Shown: positions 9,877 to 19,557, numbered from the stretch's first letter. The stretch is DNA of 64,000 nt from an uncultured Bacteroides sp. (GCF_910586915.1 NZ_CAJULN010000010.1:31692-95691), one strand, 5' to 3'. The notes: generated from the sequence alone by a model not told the origin. Translations and numbers: made by a program.

Positions 9877-10188
9877 AAGAAATAAATTTAATAATTAATC
9901 AATACTTGGGTTGTACACCAAAAGCTATCGTTTTTTTTAACAGGGAAAAAATCGAAGTTCGGTAAGAATTCCGAGCCAAGCCGCATTTGCAGGTTTAATA
10001 AAAAGAGTCTCTCTTTTTAATTAATAAACGTGAATAAAATAAATCCTTCACGTCAGCACTCACGTAAAATGTAGCTTTACAACTCATCCTATAAATATGT
10101 AGTTAATCTAACAATAAAGTCATGCTCTTTTCAAAATATCCGTCATATTGAAATAAAATATACCACCATGCGAATAATATTGATTTTG
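9877..10188 (-). other. Long untranslated leader of the SusC operon
   Basis: About 300 bases between the predicted SusC promoter (-7 box at 10189-10196) and its ATG. No credible reading frame is present on either strand. On the minus strand it is AT-rich with two runs of six or more T and a GC-richer island near 9955-9990. I see no clean hairpin plus U-tract that would make a terminator, and no known riboswitch pattern. Unusually long for a leader in this organism, so post-transcriptional control is possible but not shown. Confidence 0.4.
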
Positions 10189-10219
10189 CAAATATAAACG
10201 TTGAAGCAATAAAAACAAT
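10189..10219 (-). promoter_or_regulatory. Predicted promoter of the SusC-STN operon
   Basis: On the minus strand TATATTTG (10196-10189) is a perfect match to the Bacteroides -7 consensus TAnnTTTG. ATTG at 10219-10216, one base off the -33 TTTG, is separated by 19 bp, the preferred spacing. Transcription would begin near 10182. Confidence 0.5.
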
Positions 10220-10347
10220 ACAATTTAAGGAATATTTTTCAAAAAAGCATTCCTTACGTTAATTTTAGTCATGAAAAGAGCTTTAGGATTCCATTTTCGC
10301 CCTTAAAAAGAGCATATATCCGTATAAGAGACGGGATTGGGAGCATC

Positions 10348-10410
10348 CGTATCAAGCAATGGGAACGACCGTTTCATTGCTTGATACGGTCGTTCCCATT
10401 GCTTGATACG
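10348..10410. repeat. 23-bp perfect inverted repeat with a third copy of half the arm in the loop
   Basis: Bases 10348-10370 and 10388-10410 are exact reverse complements (23 bp). The 17-base loop contains a third copy of the distal part of the right arm: CATTGCTTGATAC occurs at 10375-10387 and again at 10397-10409. The left arm can therefore pair with either the middle copy (14 bp) or the far copy (23 bp), and the two hairpins exclude each other. Shorter flanking pairs (ACGGG at 10331 with CCCGT at 10411) extend the structure. It lies about 150 bp upstream of the efflux operon start in the 685-bp gap shared with the divergent SusC operon. No gene is visible in the rest of 10220-10561. Confidence 0.85.
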
Positions 10411-10561
10411 CCCGTTTCCTTCGCCTGGCACAACGAGGGAACAGGATTGTAAGAATGTCTGAAGAAGCATACCACCGCCGAACATATAGTGTGATTGATT
10501 GTTTATCAATTAAAAAAAGAATGATGATTCAACGCAAAAGAATTAACCAACAGTACGCCGT

Positions 10562-11617
10562 ATGAAAAAGAAATATGGATTTATGCTTGTAGCAGCCGTC
10601 ATATTGGCGGGGTGCGGACAGAAAAAAGAGACAAACGGAACTGCAATCCGCCCCATAAAGACGGCGATTGTGGAGTCAAAATCAATTATCGGAAAGAATT
10701 TTTCGGGAATCGTGGAAGCGGTGGAGTATGTGAAGTTGGCCTTCCGCGTCAGCGGGCAACTTATACAACTGCCCGTTATCGAGGGACAGAAGGTGAAGAA
10801 AGGGCAACTGATTGCCGCCATCGACCCCAGAGACATCGCCTTGCAATATACTGCCACGAAGTCTGCCTATGAGACTGCCGCCGCCCAGGTGGAACGCAAC
10901 AAGCGGCTCCTCTCCCGCCAGGCAATCTCCGTTCAGGAGTATGAAATCAGCCTGGCAAACTATCAGAAAGCAAAGTCGGAATATGAGTTGTCCGCCAATA
11001 ATATGCACGACACGAAGCTGACAGCTCCTTTCGACGGCTCCATCGAGAAACGATTGGTGGAGAATTACCAGCGCGTGAATTCGGGTGAGGGTATCGTACA
11101 GTTGGTCAACACGCGCAACCTGCGCATCAAGTTCACCATTCCGGATGCTTACCTCTATCTGCTACGTGGCAAGGATACGCGTTTCTTGGTGGAGTTTGAC
11201 ACGTTCAAAGGGCACGTATTCCAGGCGAAACTGGAGGAGTATCTAGATATTTCGACGGACGGGACCGGGATTCCGGTCAGTATCACGATTGACGACCCTT
11301 CCTTCAACCGCGACCTTTATGCCGTAAAACCGGGATTCACCTGCAACATCCGCTTCACGGCCGATGTAGGCCCGTTGGTGGAGGATAGCTGGACGATGGT
11401 TCCGCTCAGCGCCGTATTCGGCGAAAGCGAAGGGGAAAAGATGTATGTATGGGTAGTGGAAGGCGACAAGGTGCACAAACGGGAGATTACCGTCAGCGCA
11501 CCGACCGGAGAGGCCCGGGCGCTTGTCTCCGAAGGGTTGAAGCCCGGAGAGAAGATTGTCACAGCAGGCGTATATCAATTAGTAGAAGGAGAAACCGTTA
11601 AAGAAACCGAACCATGA
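10562..11617 (+). CDS. RND efflux periplasmic adaptor (membrane fusion) lipoprotein
   Basis: A 351-residue HlyD/AcrA-type adaptor with a lipoprotein signal ending LAGC (Cys18), anchoring it in the inner membrane. It shows the split biotinyl-lipoyl-like domain (FRVSGQLIQLPVIEGQKVKKGQLIAAIDP and LTAPFDGSIEKRLVENYQRVNSGEGIVQL) interrupted by an alpha-helical hairpin (about 95-150), then a beta-barrel domain and a membrane-proximal domain. It connects the pump to the outer-membrane channel. Its stop overlaps the pump start by four bases (ATGA), indicating translational coupling. No repressor gene is adjacent. Exported compounds cannot be predicted. Confidence 0.95.
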   Translation: MKKKYGFMLVAAVILAGCGQKKETNGTAIRPIKTAIVESKSIIGKNFSGIVEAVEYVKLAFRVSGQLIQLPVIEGQKVKKGQLIAAIDPRDIALQYTATKSAYETAAAQVERNKRLLSRQAISVQEYEISLANYQKAKSEYELSANNMHDTKLTAPFDGSIEKRLVENYQRVNSGEGIVQLVNTRNLRIKFTIPDAYLYLLRGKDTRFLVEFDTFKGHVFQAKLEEYLDISTDGTGIPVSITIDDPSFNRDLYAVKPGFTCNIRFTADVGPLVEDSWTMVPLSAVFGESEGEKMYVWVVEGDKVHKREITVSAPTGEARALVSEGLKPGEKIVTAGVYQLVEGETVKETEP

Positions 11618-14600
11618 ACTTAGCTAATTATTCATTGAACAATACGAAAATCATCTATTTCTTTCTTGCCGTACTGCTTATCGGAGGAATCAGTTCCTTC
11701 GGCAACTTGGGAAAGAAAGAGGATGCGCCTTTCGTCATCAAATCGGCGGTGATTACCACCCGCTATCCGGGAGCCGAACCCACCGAAGTGGAGCGGCTCA
11801 TCACCGAGCCTATCTCGCGCGAGATACAGAGCATGAACGGCGTGAGCAAGATTAAATCGGAATCGACATACGGGCTTTCCAAAATCACCTTCGAACTGCA
11901 ACCGTCTCTCTCCGCCAGCTCCATCCCGCAGAAATGGGACGAGCTGCGGCGAAAGGTGCTCAACATACAGCCGCAACTGCCCAACGGAGCTTCCACGCCG
12001 ACCGTTGCCGACGATTTCGGCGACGTATTCGGTATCTACTACGGACTGACGGCAGACGACGGCTACTCGTACGAGGAGATGCGCAATTGGGCGGAACGTA
12101 TCAAGACGCAAGTAGTCACCGCAGACGGCGTGATGAAGGTGGCACTGTTCGGCGTACAGACGGAGGTTATCAACATCTTTATCTCGACCAGCAAACTGGT
12201 GGGGATGGGTATCGACCCAAAACAGCTTGCCACGCTGCTGCAATCTCAAAACCAGATTATCAACACCGGAGAAATCCGCGCGGGTGAACAACAGTTGAGG
12301 ATCGCCGCCAACGGTATGTACACCACCGTGGACGATATCCGCAACCAAATACTCACAACGAAAGCCGGACAGGTGAGGTTAGGCGACATCGCCGTCATCG
12401 AGAAAGGGTATATCGACCCACCCTCCACCATCATGCACGTAGACGGAAAGCGTGCCATCGGTATCGGTATCTCCACCGACCCGCAACAGGACGTCGTGCA
12501 GACCGGCGAGCACGTAAAAGCCAAACTGAACGAACTGTTGCCCCTCATGCCGCTCGGACTGGAGTTGCAGAGCTTATACCTCGAAAACGAGATTGCCGAC
12601 GAGGCGAACAACGGCTTTATCATCAACCTGATAGAATCCATTCTGATTGTCATCGTGATTATCATGCTGGTGATGGGGTTGCGTGCGGGAGTGCTGATAG
12701 GTTCGTCGCTGATTTTCTCCATCGGCGGCACGCTGCTTATCATGTCTTTCTTCGGGGTCGGGCTGAACCGCACGTCGTTGGCGGGGTTTATCATCGCAAT
12801 GGGAATGTTGGTGGATAATGCCATTGTCGTGACAGACAATGCACAGATAGCCATCGCCCGCGGCGTGAACCGGCGGAAAGCACTGACAGACGGCGCCACC
12901 ACTCCCCAATGGGGATTGCTCGGTGCCACGTTCATCGCCATCTGTTCGTTCCTGCCGCTCTACCTCGCTCCCTCTTCGGTGGCGGAAATCGTGAAGCCGC
13001 TTTTCATCGTGCTTGCCATCTCGTTAGGACTGAGCTGGGTGCTTGCCCTGACACAGACCACCGTATTCGGCAATTTTATCCTGAAGGCAAAGGCGGACGG
13101 CGACGCCAAAGACCCATACGACAAACCGTTCTACCACAAATTCGCCTCCATCCTCCGTACGCTGATTCGCCGGAAAGCGTTGACGCTAAGCGCTATGGTG
13201 GTGCTTTTCGTCGGTTCGCTGATAGTGATGGGCGCTATGCCGCAGAATTTCTTCCCCTCGCTGGACAAGCCTTACTTCCGTGCCGACGTATTCTATCCGG
13301 AGGGGTACAACATCAACGATGTGGTGAAAGAGATGGAGTCGGTGGAAGCGCACCTCGCCCGACAGCCGGAAGTGAAGAGAGTATCCGTCACCTTCGGCAG
13401 CACGCCGCTCCGGTATTACCTGGCTTCTACCTCAGTGGGACCGAAACCCAACTTCGCCAATATCCTGGTGGAACTGACAGACAGCAAATATACGAAGGCC
13501 TGCGAGGAGGAGTTCGACGGATATATGAAAGCGAACTACCCGAACGCCATCACCCGCACCAGCCTTTTCAAATTGTCGCCTGCCGTAGATGCGGCCATCG
13601 AAATAGGATTCATAGGCCCCAATACGGACACGCTCGTGGCGCTCACCAACCGGGCTTTGGACATCATGCACCGTGACCCCGACCTGATTAACATCCGCAA
13701 CTCGTGGGGCAACAAGATTCCGGTGTGGAAGCCGGTGTACAGCCCGGAACGCGCGCAACCGTTGGGTGTGTCGCGCCAGGGTATGGCACAGAGCATCCAG
13801 ATAGGGACAACGGGAATGACGTTGGGCGAATACCGACAGGGCGACCAAGTATTGCCGATTTTACTGAAAGACAATACGGTGGACTCTTTCCATATCAACG
13901 ATTTGCGCACGTTGCCGGTATTCGGTACGGGCAACGGGACGACGAGCTTGGAACAGGTTGTCTCCGAATTTGATTTCCAGTACCGGTTCTCTACCGTGAA
14001 GGACTACAACCGGCAGTTGGTGATGATGGCGCAATGCGACCCGCGCCGGGGAACCAACGCGATTGCCGCCTTCAACCGAATATGGGCGCAGGTGCAGGAG
14101 GAGATTGAAGTGCCCGAAGGATATACGATGAAGTACTTCGGCGAACAGGAGAGCCAGGTGGAATCGAACGAAGCGCTTGCCGAGAATCTGCCGTTGACGT
14201 TCTTCCTGATGTTTGTAACGCTTCTGTTCCTCTTCCGCACCTATCGCAAGCCGATAGTGATTCTGCTGATGTTGCCGTTGATTTTTATCGGTATCGTACT
14301 GGGACTGGTGGTGTTGGGCAAGTCGTTCGACTTCTTCTCCATACTCGGACTGTTGGGACTGATAGGGATGAATATCAAGAACGCGATTGTATTGGTGGAG
14401 CAAATCGACGCAGAGACGGCTACGGGCAAAAAGCCGTTGGAGGCCGTGGTCAGTGCCACCACAAGCCGCATCGTACCCGTGGCGATGGCTTCCGGAACCA
14501 CGATATTGGGAATGTTGCCGTTATTGTTCGACGCCATGTTCGGCGGTATGGCGGCTACCATCATGGGAGGATTGTTAGTGGCTTCGGCACTGACGCTGTT

Positions 14601-14682
14601 CGTGCTGCCCGTGGCCTACTGCGCCATACTGCGCATCAAGGAGGAGCCCGCAGGGAGTACCATAACCATTGAAAAGAAATAA
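11614..14682 (+). CDS. RND-superfamily efflux pump, inner-membrane permease subunit
   Basis: A 1022-residue protein, the normal length for an AcrB-like pump: one N-terminal membrane helix, a large periplasmic loop, helices 2-6 (from about residue 330), a second periplasmic loop and a final helix bundle. In helix 4 the motif is G-M-L-V-D401-N402-A-I-V-V; the first Asp of the usual proton-relay pair is kept and the second is Asn. The C-terminal half has GMNIKNAIVLVEQI with Lys, also typical of the proton pathway region. It uses the proton gradient to expel substrates through the adaptor and the TolC-like channel. Divergent enough from AcrB that a specific drug profile should not be assumed. Confidence 0.95.
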   Translation: MNLANYSLNNTKIIYFFLAVLLIGGISSFGNLGKKEDAPFVIKSAVITTRYPGAEPTEVERLITEPISREIQSMNGVSKIKSESTYGLSKITFELQPSLSASSIPQKWDELRRKVLNIQPQLPNGASTPTVADDFGDVFGIYYGLTADDGYSYEEMRNWAERIKTQVVTADGVMKVALFGVQTEVINIFISTSKLVGMGIDPKQLATLLQSQNQIINTGEIRAGEQQLRIAANGMYTTVDDIRNQILTTKAGQVRLGDIAVIEKGYIDPPSTIMHVDGKRAIGIGISTDPQQDVVQTGEHVKAKLNELLPLMPLGLELQSLYLENEIADEANNGFIINLIESILIVIVIIMLVMGLRAGVLIGSSLIFSIGGTLLIMSFFGVGLNRTSLAGFIIAMGMLVDNAIVVTDNAQIAIARGVNRRKALTDGATTPQWGLLGATFIAICSFLPLYLAPSSVAEIVKPLFIVLAISLGLSWVLALTQTTVFGNFILKAKADGDAKDPYDKPFYHKFASILRTLIRRKALTLSAMVVLFVGSLIVMGAMPQNFFPSLDKPYFRADVFYPEGYNINDVVKEMESVEAHLARQPEVKRVSVTFGSTPLRYYLASTSVGPKPNFANILVELTDSKYTKACEEEFDGYMKANYPNAITRTSLFKLSPAVDAAIEIGFIGPNTDTLVALTNRALDIMHRDPDLINIRNSWGNKIPVWKPVYSPERAQPLGVSRQGMAQSIQIGTTGMTLGEYRQGDQVLPILLKDNTVDSFHINDLRTLPVFGTGNGTTSLEQVVSEFDFQYRFSTVKDYNRQLVMMAQCDPRRGTNAIAAFNRIWAQVQEEIEVPEGYTMKYFGEQESQVESNEALAENLPLTFFLMFVTLLFLFRTYRKPIVILLMLPLIFIGIVLGLVVLGKSFDFFSILGLLGLIGMNIKNAIVLVEQIDAETATGKKPLEAVVSATTSRIVPVAMASGTTILGMLPLLFDAMFGGMAATIMGGLLVASALTLFVLPVAYCAILRIKEEPAGSTITIEKK

Positions 14683-14695
14683 AAAGGAAAAAGAT

Positions 14696-15967
14696 ATGAA
14701 AGTTCAACTCATCATGCTGTCATTGCTGCTGCTCAGCCTCTCAGGCCAAGCACAGCAGCCTTACCTCAGCCGGGAGACGTATCGGGAGAAGGTGGAGAAT
14801 TACAGCCTGCTGCTGAAACAGCAGCAACTAAAGACCGTCATCGGCACGGAAGAGCGGAAGATAGCCCGCACCGGATTCTTGCCGCAAATCGACATCAACG
14901 CCGACGGCACGCTCAACCTGAGCGAACCTGACGCATGGAACGGGGCTGCGGGCGAATACCGCAACCATACTTATCAAGGGGTGTTCGTGGTGACGCAACC
15001 GCTCTATACCGGAGGCGCGCTCAACGCCCGCCGGCAAATAGCGGAAGCTGACGAGAAGCTGAGCCGGCTCAACGAGGAGCTCACCATCGACCAGATTCAC
15101 TACCAGAGTGATGCGGTCTACTGGAACGCTTCGGCCTCGCAGGCGATGCTGCAAGCCGCCGACAAATACCGGAGCATCGTCAGGCAGCAATACGACATTA
15201 TCCGAGACCGCTTTGACGACGGAATGATAGCCCGTACGGATTTACTGATGATTTCCACCCGGCTGCAAGAGGCGGAACTGCAATACATCAAGGCCCGCCA
15301 AAATTATAAGTTGGCGCTTCAAAAACTGAATATCCTCATGGGGGCGGAACCGGAGAGTGCGGTAGACAGTCTTGCAACGATTGACAAGCCTTCTGCCCCG
15401 ATGGAAATACTGCCGCTCGAAAGCGTGCTGCAACGGCGTGCCGACTACGAGAGTACGGAGGTGAATATCCTGAAGAGCCGGGCGCAACGCAAAGCCGCAC
15501 TCAGCCGCTTCAACCCGCAGTTGAGTCTCTCTTTGAGAGGAGGATGGGCTACGGCAACTCCCAATTTGGGGCAAGACGTATCGTTCAGCCCCATCGTGGG
15601 AATGAACCTGAGCATCCCTCTCTTCCACTGGGGCGAACGCATCCATACGAACCGCCAGCAGCAAGCGTATATCGGCATACAGAAACTCCAGCAAAGCTAC
15701 GTCATGGACCATATCAACGAAGAGCTTTCGGCAGCATTGACCAAACTAACGGAGACGGAACAGCAGGTAAAGACCGCTACCGAGACTATGAACCTGGCGA
15801 ACAAGAATCTCGACCTGGTCTCTTTTTCGTACAATGAAGGAAAGGCGAATATGGTGGAGGTACTCTCCGCACAGTTGTCATGGACACAGGCGCACACCAA
15901 CTTGATTAATGCATATCTTGCCGAGAAAATGGCGATAGCGGAATATAGGAAGGTTATCAGTGAATAG
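14696..15967 (+). CDS. TolC-like outer-membrane efflux channel
   Basis: A 423-residue outer-membrane efflux protein. An in-frame TTG at 14669 would overlap the pump gene, but ATG at 14696 follows an AAGGAAAAAG stretch and begins a proper signal peptide (cleavage after SGQAQ). Two OEP-type helical repeats are visible with the typical ARTDLLMISTRLQEAELQYIKA-like hairpin and a matching one near the C-terminus (NEGKANMVEVLSAQLSWTQA). It completes the tripartite pump with the two genes upstream. It ends 85 bp before the convergent oadB gene, with a large inverted repeat between them. Confidence 0.93.
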   Translation: MKVQLIMLSLLLLSLSGQAQQPYLSRETYREKVENYSLLLKQQQLKTVIGTEERKIARTGFLPQIDINADGTLNLSEPDAWNGAAGEYRNHTYQGVFVVTQPLYTGGALNARRQIAEADEKLSRLNEELTIDQIHYQSDAVYWNASASQAMLQAADKYRSIVRQQYDIIRDRFDDGMIARTDLLMISTRLQEAELQYIKARQNYKLALQKLNILMGAEPESAVDSLATIDKPSAPMEILPLESVLQRRADYESTEVNILKSRAQRKAALSRFNPQLSLSLRGGWATATPNLGQDVSFSPIVGMNLSIPLFHWGERIHTNRQQQAYIGIQKLQQSYVMDHINEELSAALTKLTETEQQVKTATETMNLANKNLDLVSFSYNEGKANMVEVLSAQLSWTQAHTNLINAYLAEKMAIAEYRKVISE

Positions 15968-15969
15968 GA

Positions 15970-16047
15970 TTCCCCACGGGCTGGCACGGATTCACACGGA
16001 TTATTTCAGATTTCAATCGGTGTGAATCCATGCCAACCCGTGGGGAA
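15970..16047. terminator. 28-bp inverted repeat between convergent genes, likely bidirectional terminator or genomic repeat
   Basis: Bases 15970-15997 and 16020-16047 are reverse complements at 26 of 28 positions, and both mismatches would be G-U pairs in RNA. The 22-base loop contains a further short complementary pair. It fills the gap between the convergent efflux channel and oadB. There is no strong U-tract, so it may act as a roadblock or 3'-end stabiliser rather than a classic intrinsic terminator. The core CACGGATTCACACGGATT looks like a repeat dispersed through Bacteroides genomes (from memory). Confidence 0.65.
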
Positions 16048-16052
16048 ACAGA

Positions 16053-17291
16053 TTATGCAAGGAAGGAAATCAGCACACCCGCAGCTACGGCAGAGCCGAT
16101 TACTCCGGAGATGTTGCTTGCCATGCAATATTGCAATACGTGGTTTTTAGGGTCGTACTTCAACGCGATTTCGTTGGCTACACGGCTCGCCATCGGGACA
16201 GCACTCAGTCCGGTAGCACCGATAAGCGGATTGATTTTCTTCTTAGAGAAGAGGTTCACCAACTTCACAAAGCAGATACCTCCCGCAATGGAAAGGGCGA
16301 ACGCAAGGAAACCGCCGACTACGATACCGATGGTCGTCCAGTTGAGGAAGGCCTCTGTGGTCATGGTGGCACCTACCGACAAGCCCAAGAAAATGGTAGC
16401 AGCGTTCATAATGCTGTTGGAGGCCGCATCGAACAGACGGAACGTGTCGCTTCCGATTTCTTTCACCAGGTTACCGAACATCAGCATACCAATCAAGGGC
16501 ACAGCACTCGGCACAAAAAGGGCAACCACCGTAGTCACTACAATCGGGAAGATGATTTTCAGCACACGCAGGTTCTTGATTTCCGTCTTTGAGGGATATT
16601 TCTTTTCCTGCTCTTTCATGTTGATGCACAACTCTTTCTTCGAACAAAGCAGCTTCACCACCAACGGGATAATCACCGGAACCAGTGCCATATAGGAATA
16701 AGCGGCAATGGCAATAGGGCCCAACAGATGCGGGGCGAGCTTGATGGTGGTGAAGATGGCGGTAGGCCCGTCGGCACCGCCGATGATACCCAACGAAGCG
16801 GCTTCCTGCGGAGTGAAGCCCATCAGAATAGCCACCAACAACACGGTGAAAATACCGAGCTGTGCGGCAGCACCGAAAATAGAGAGGCGGAGATTGCGCA
16901 ACATCGGACCAAAATCTGTCAGCGCACCGACACCCATAAAGATAATCGGCGGCAGGAAGCCTGTCTTAATCAGCATATAGTAGATAAAGTTCATGAGTCC
17001 CAATTCGTGCGCAATGTCGTGCAAGGGCATCTCCCAGATGTTCTTCATCACTCCGTTCACCGTCACCATACCATTCTCGTCCGCCTGAATCACGCCCATG
17101 TCGCCTCCGGGAAAGTTGGCAAGCAACACACCGAAAGCAATGGGGATGAGCAACAACGGTTCATACTGTTTCCGGATACCCAGATAGAGCAGGACGAACG
17201 CGATGGCATACATTACCAAAAACTGCGGCTGGGCAATGATATTGCTGAACGCAGTCATATCGTACAAATTCTCAAATATACCGTTCATCAT
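16053..17291 (-). CDS. oadB: Na+-translocating decarboxylase beta subunit (oxaloacetate decarboxylase type)
   Basis: A 412-residue integral membrane protein with nine or more hydrophobic segments. The hallmark GGADGPTAIF is present, containing the Asp that couples decarboxylation to Na+ transport; a second conserved stretch near the end reads NPLIGATGLSAVPMASRVAN. It takes the carboxyl group from the biotinylated alpha subunit, releases CO2 and pumps sodium out. Its ATG overlaps the oadA stop as ATGA, so the two are coupled. Two ATGs lie in tandem (17291 and 17288) and either could be used. A methylmalonyl-CoA decarboxylase beta subunit would look similar, but the adjacent alpha subunit carries a carboxyltransferase of the oxaloacetate/pyruvate type. 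Confidence 0.93.
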   Translation of the reverse strand: MMNGIFENLYDMTAFSNIIAQPQFLVMYAIAFVLLYLGIRKQYEPLLLIPIAFGVLLANFPGGDMGVIQADENGMVTVNGVMKNIWEMPLHDIAHELGLMNFIYYMLIKTGFLPPIIFMGVGALTDFGPMLRNLRLSIFGAAAQLGIFTVLLVAILMGFTPQEAASLGIIGGADGPTAIFTTIKLAPHLLGPIAIAAYSYMALVPVIIPLVVKLLCSKKELCINMKEQEKKYPSKTEIKNLRVLKIIFPIVVTTVVALFVPSAVPLIGMLMFGNLVKEIGSDTFRLFDAASNSIMNAATIFLGLSVGATMTTEAFLNWTTIGIVVGGFLAFALSIAGGICFVKLVNLFSKKKINPLIGATGLSAVPMASRVANEIALKYDPKNHVLQYCMASNISGVIGSAVAAGVLISFLA

Positions 17292-19117
17292 CCTATCTTC
17301 ATTAATACGTCATCTTCAGATACAGTGTCTCCCGGAGCAAAGCAGATAGCAGTCACCGTACCGCCGAACTCCGCACGGATGGCGTTGTAGGTTTTCATCG
17401 CTTCCACATAGCAGAGCACATCGCCCTCTTTCACGGTGTCGCCCACCTTCAGGGCGGTCTCCTGCGCGTTCTTCACCAGGAAGAATTTGCCTTCGAGCGG
17501 AGATACCACCTCTTTGCCTTCTCCGACGGGTTCGGCGGCAGCAGGTACGGCAGGCAGCTCGGCGTCGCCGTAAGCCACCGTCACGCGGTAGGCTTGTCCG
17601 TCCACCTGAACGGTGAGTGTCTTGGGTTTGGCGTCTTCTTGCGGCGACTTGTCTCGCTCCGCACGGCGTTTTGCCACGTCGGCAAGGAAGTCCTCTTTCG
17701 CTTTTCCGCTCTTATAGGCCTCATACTGTGCCGGATGCATCGCATATTCAAAGAGTTCTTCTTCGTCCTCGCCCACTTCCCACTTGTTTTCTTTCATCAT
17801 CTTGCGATATTTGTCCAGGTTGTCGGGATAGTTGTCCTGCGGATTGCCTTCAAAGAACTTGCGGCCTTCGCGCTCTGCCTTTTCGATGATTTCGGGAGCA
17901 AGTTTGCCCGGCAAGCGTCCGGCTTTGCCCAAAATCATGTCCCAGATATCGTCGGCAATCATTCCCCAGCGTTCTTTGCCTTTCTCCATCGCCATCACGT
18001 TCATCATGGCGAGGTTCTTCACATATTGACTGAATGGAGTTACCAACGGCGGATAGCCCACTCTCGGCCATACGTAGGCTACTTCATTGAACAGTTTGAT
18101 AAGGAGTTGGTCTTGCGTCATGAAAGGCAGGTTGTGTTTCGCCTTGTATTTATTGATGGATTCCAGGTTCGTCTCCAGGTCTGCCATAAGGCTGCCCATC
18201 ATGCCGCCGGGCAGTCCGGGAGCAATCAGCAACGAGTTCATCAGGCGATTCTTCGGGCTGATGTACAATCCCAAGAAGTCGTCCATAAATTCCTGAATCA
18301 TCGCACGCACTTTCATGTAGGCTTCCATGTTGATTTCGGGAACCTGATAGCCTGCATCCTTCAACATTGCCTGCACACTGAGCAAATCGGCGTGTCCCGT
18401 ACCCCACGAAAGCGGCTCCATGCCTACGTCGATATAGTCGCAACCGGCTTCACACACTTCAAGGATGCTTGCCATATTGAATCCCGGCCCTGCGTGGCTG
18501 TGATACTGCACCGGAATTTCGGGATGCGCCGCCTTGATATTGCCTACGATTTTGCCCAACGAAACAGGGCGTCCGATGCCTGCCATGTCTTTGATGCAGA
18601 TTTCGTCCGCCCCGAGCCTGATAAGTTCCAGTGCCATATCGGTGTAATACTCTACCGTATGCACAGGCGAATGGGTGATGCAGAGCGAGCATTGCGAAAT
18701 CATGCCGGCTTCCTTTGCATAGGTGATGGAGGGAGCGATGTTGCGCACGTCGTTCAATCCGCAGAATGTGCGGGTGATATCGGTTCCCTGCGCCTTCTTT
18801 ACTTTGTAGAACAACTTGCGCACATCGGCGGGAACGGGGCTCATACGAAGCCCGTTGAGCGCGCGGTCGAGCATATGTGTCTGAATGCCGGCTTCGTGAA
18901 ACGCCTTCGTCCATTCGCGCACGGCTCTATTGGGGTTTTCTCCAAACAATAAATTTACCTGTTCAAAACCACCGCCATTGGTTTCCACACGGGCAAAACA
19001 GCCCATTTCAATAATGGCGGGAGCTACCTTCACGAGTTGGTCTACACGGGGAACGTATTTACCAGCAGACTGCCACATATCCCGGAATACCAAACTAAAC
19101 TTTACTTCTCTTTTCAT
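17288..19117 (-). CDS. oadA: Oxaloacetate decarboxylase alpha subunit (carboxyltransferase plus biotin domain)
   Basis: A 609-residue protein. The N-terminal HMGL-like carboxyltransferase barrel carries FRDMWQSAGKY (metal and substrate site; D-x-x-Q-S) and QYHSHAGPG (metal-binding His-x-His). A conserved carboxylase domain follows, then an Ala/Pro-rich linker and a C-terminal biotinyl domain with the biotinylation site EAMKT (Lys575; the canonical final Met is Thr). It removes the carboxyl group from oxaloacetate and loads it on biotin for oadB. An in-frame TTG at 19126 was rejected in favour of ATG at 19117. It follows oadG by 31 bp. Pyruvate carboxylase subunit B is the closest alternative, but the oadB and oadG neighbours decide it. 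Confidence 0.93.
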   Translation of the reverse strand: MKREVKFSLVFRDMWQSAGKYVPRVDQLVKVAPAIIEMGCFARVETNGGGFEQVNLLFGENPNRAVREWTKAFHEAGIQTHMLDRALNGLRMSPVPADVRKLFYKVKKAQGTDITRTFCGLNDVRNIAPSITYAKEAGMISQCSLCITHSPVHTVEYYTDMALELIRLGADEICIKDMAGIGRPVSLGKIVGNIKAAHPEIPVQYHSHAGPGFNMASILEVCEAGCDYIDVGMEPLSWGTGHADLLSVQAMLKDAGYQVPEINMEAYMKVRAMIQEFMDDFLGLYISPKNRLMNSLLIAPGLPGGMMGSLMADLETNLESINKYKAKHNLPFMTQDQLLIKLFNEVAYVWPRVGYPPLVTPFSQYVKNLAMMNVMAMEKGKERWGMIADDIWDMILGKAGRLPGKLAPEIIEKAEREGRKFFEGNPQDNYPDNLDKYRKMMKENKWEVGEDEEELFEYAMHPAQYEAYKSGKAKEDFLADVAKRRAERDKSPQEDAKPKTLTVQVDGQAYRVTVAYGDAELPAVPAAAEPVGEGKEVVSPLEGKFFLVKNAQETALKVGDTVKEGDVLCYVEAMKTYNAIRAEFGGTVTAICFAPGDTVSEDDVLMKIG

Positions 19118-19148
19118 GTCTTTCAATGATAATGATATATGTTTAAAA

Positions 19149-19409
19149 TCAGATTTTTTCTACTTTGGTGATTTTTCCTTTGCCATGTGTCACCACATTC
19201 ACAGCAGCCGTAATGGCAGCCATGATGTTTGCCGGAACAGGTACGGCACCTTTCGGCGCTTCCTGCCGTACAGGAGCCGCCTCTTCGGGAGCATACTTGT
19301 TGACCAATGCAATCAACATTTTGCCTAAACAAATCACAATCAGCAGAATAACAAATACGGTAGCCATTCCGACCACCATCAGCAGGAGCGCTGTTTCGAT
19401 ATTTTCCAT
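19149..19409 (-). CDS. oadG: Oxaloacetate decarboxylase gamma-chain-like small membrane subunit
   Basis: An 86-residue protein starting MENIETALLLMVVG; the longer frame to 19445 begins with TTG and was rejected. One membrane helix (about residues 6-30, GMATVFVILLIVICLGK) is followed by a Pro/Ala-rich cytoplasmic tail with KYAPEEAAPVRQEAP. This is the architecture of OadG, which links alpha to the membrane-bound beta subunit. It is the first gene of the oadG-oadA-oadB operon. Sequence conservation in this family is low, so the call rests on topology and position. Confidence 0.85.
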   Translation of the reverse strand: MENIETALLLMVVGMATVFVILLIVICLGKMLIALVNKYAPEEAAPVRQEAPKGAVPVPANIMAAITAAVNVVTHGKGKITKVEKI

Positions 19410-19512
19410 ATAATAAATTATTAGTAATTTAAGCCGTTTATTCAAAAAGCGTCCGAATTTACCATTTTTTTATAAGAAAATTCATCTGAAAAGAGATAAT
19501 AAAGATTAAATG

Positions 19513-19557
19513 AAAGGTTGGGGAGAACAATCGCAGTCGTTCTCACCAACCTTTTTA
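19513..19557 (-). terminator. Intrinsic terminator after prfC (bidirectional)
   Basis: A 16-bp stem with one mismatch: 19513-19528 pairs with 19539-19554 across a 10-base loop. A T-rich run follows on the plus strand (19552-19557) and a weaker one on the minus strand. It lies between the prfC stop and the oadG start, so it ends the prfC operon before the oad genes. Confidence 0.75.

Noticed and set aside
14669..14695. TTG start for the TolC-like channel, and similar TTG starts at 3131, 19126 and 19445
   Set aside because: In each case an ATG a few codons further gives the normal family N-terminus or signal peptide.
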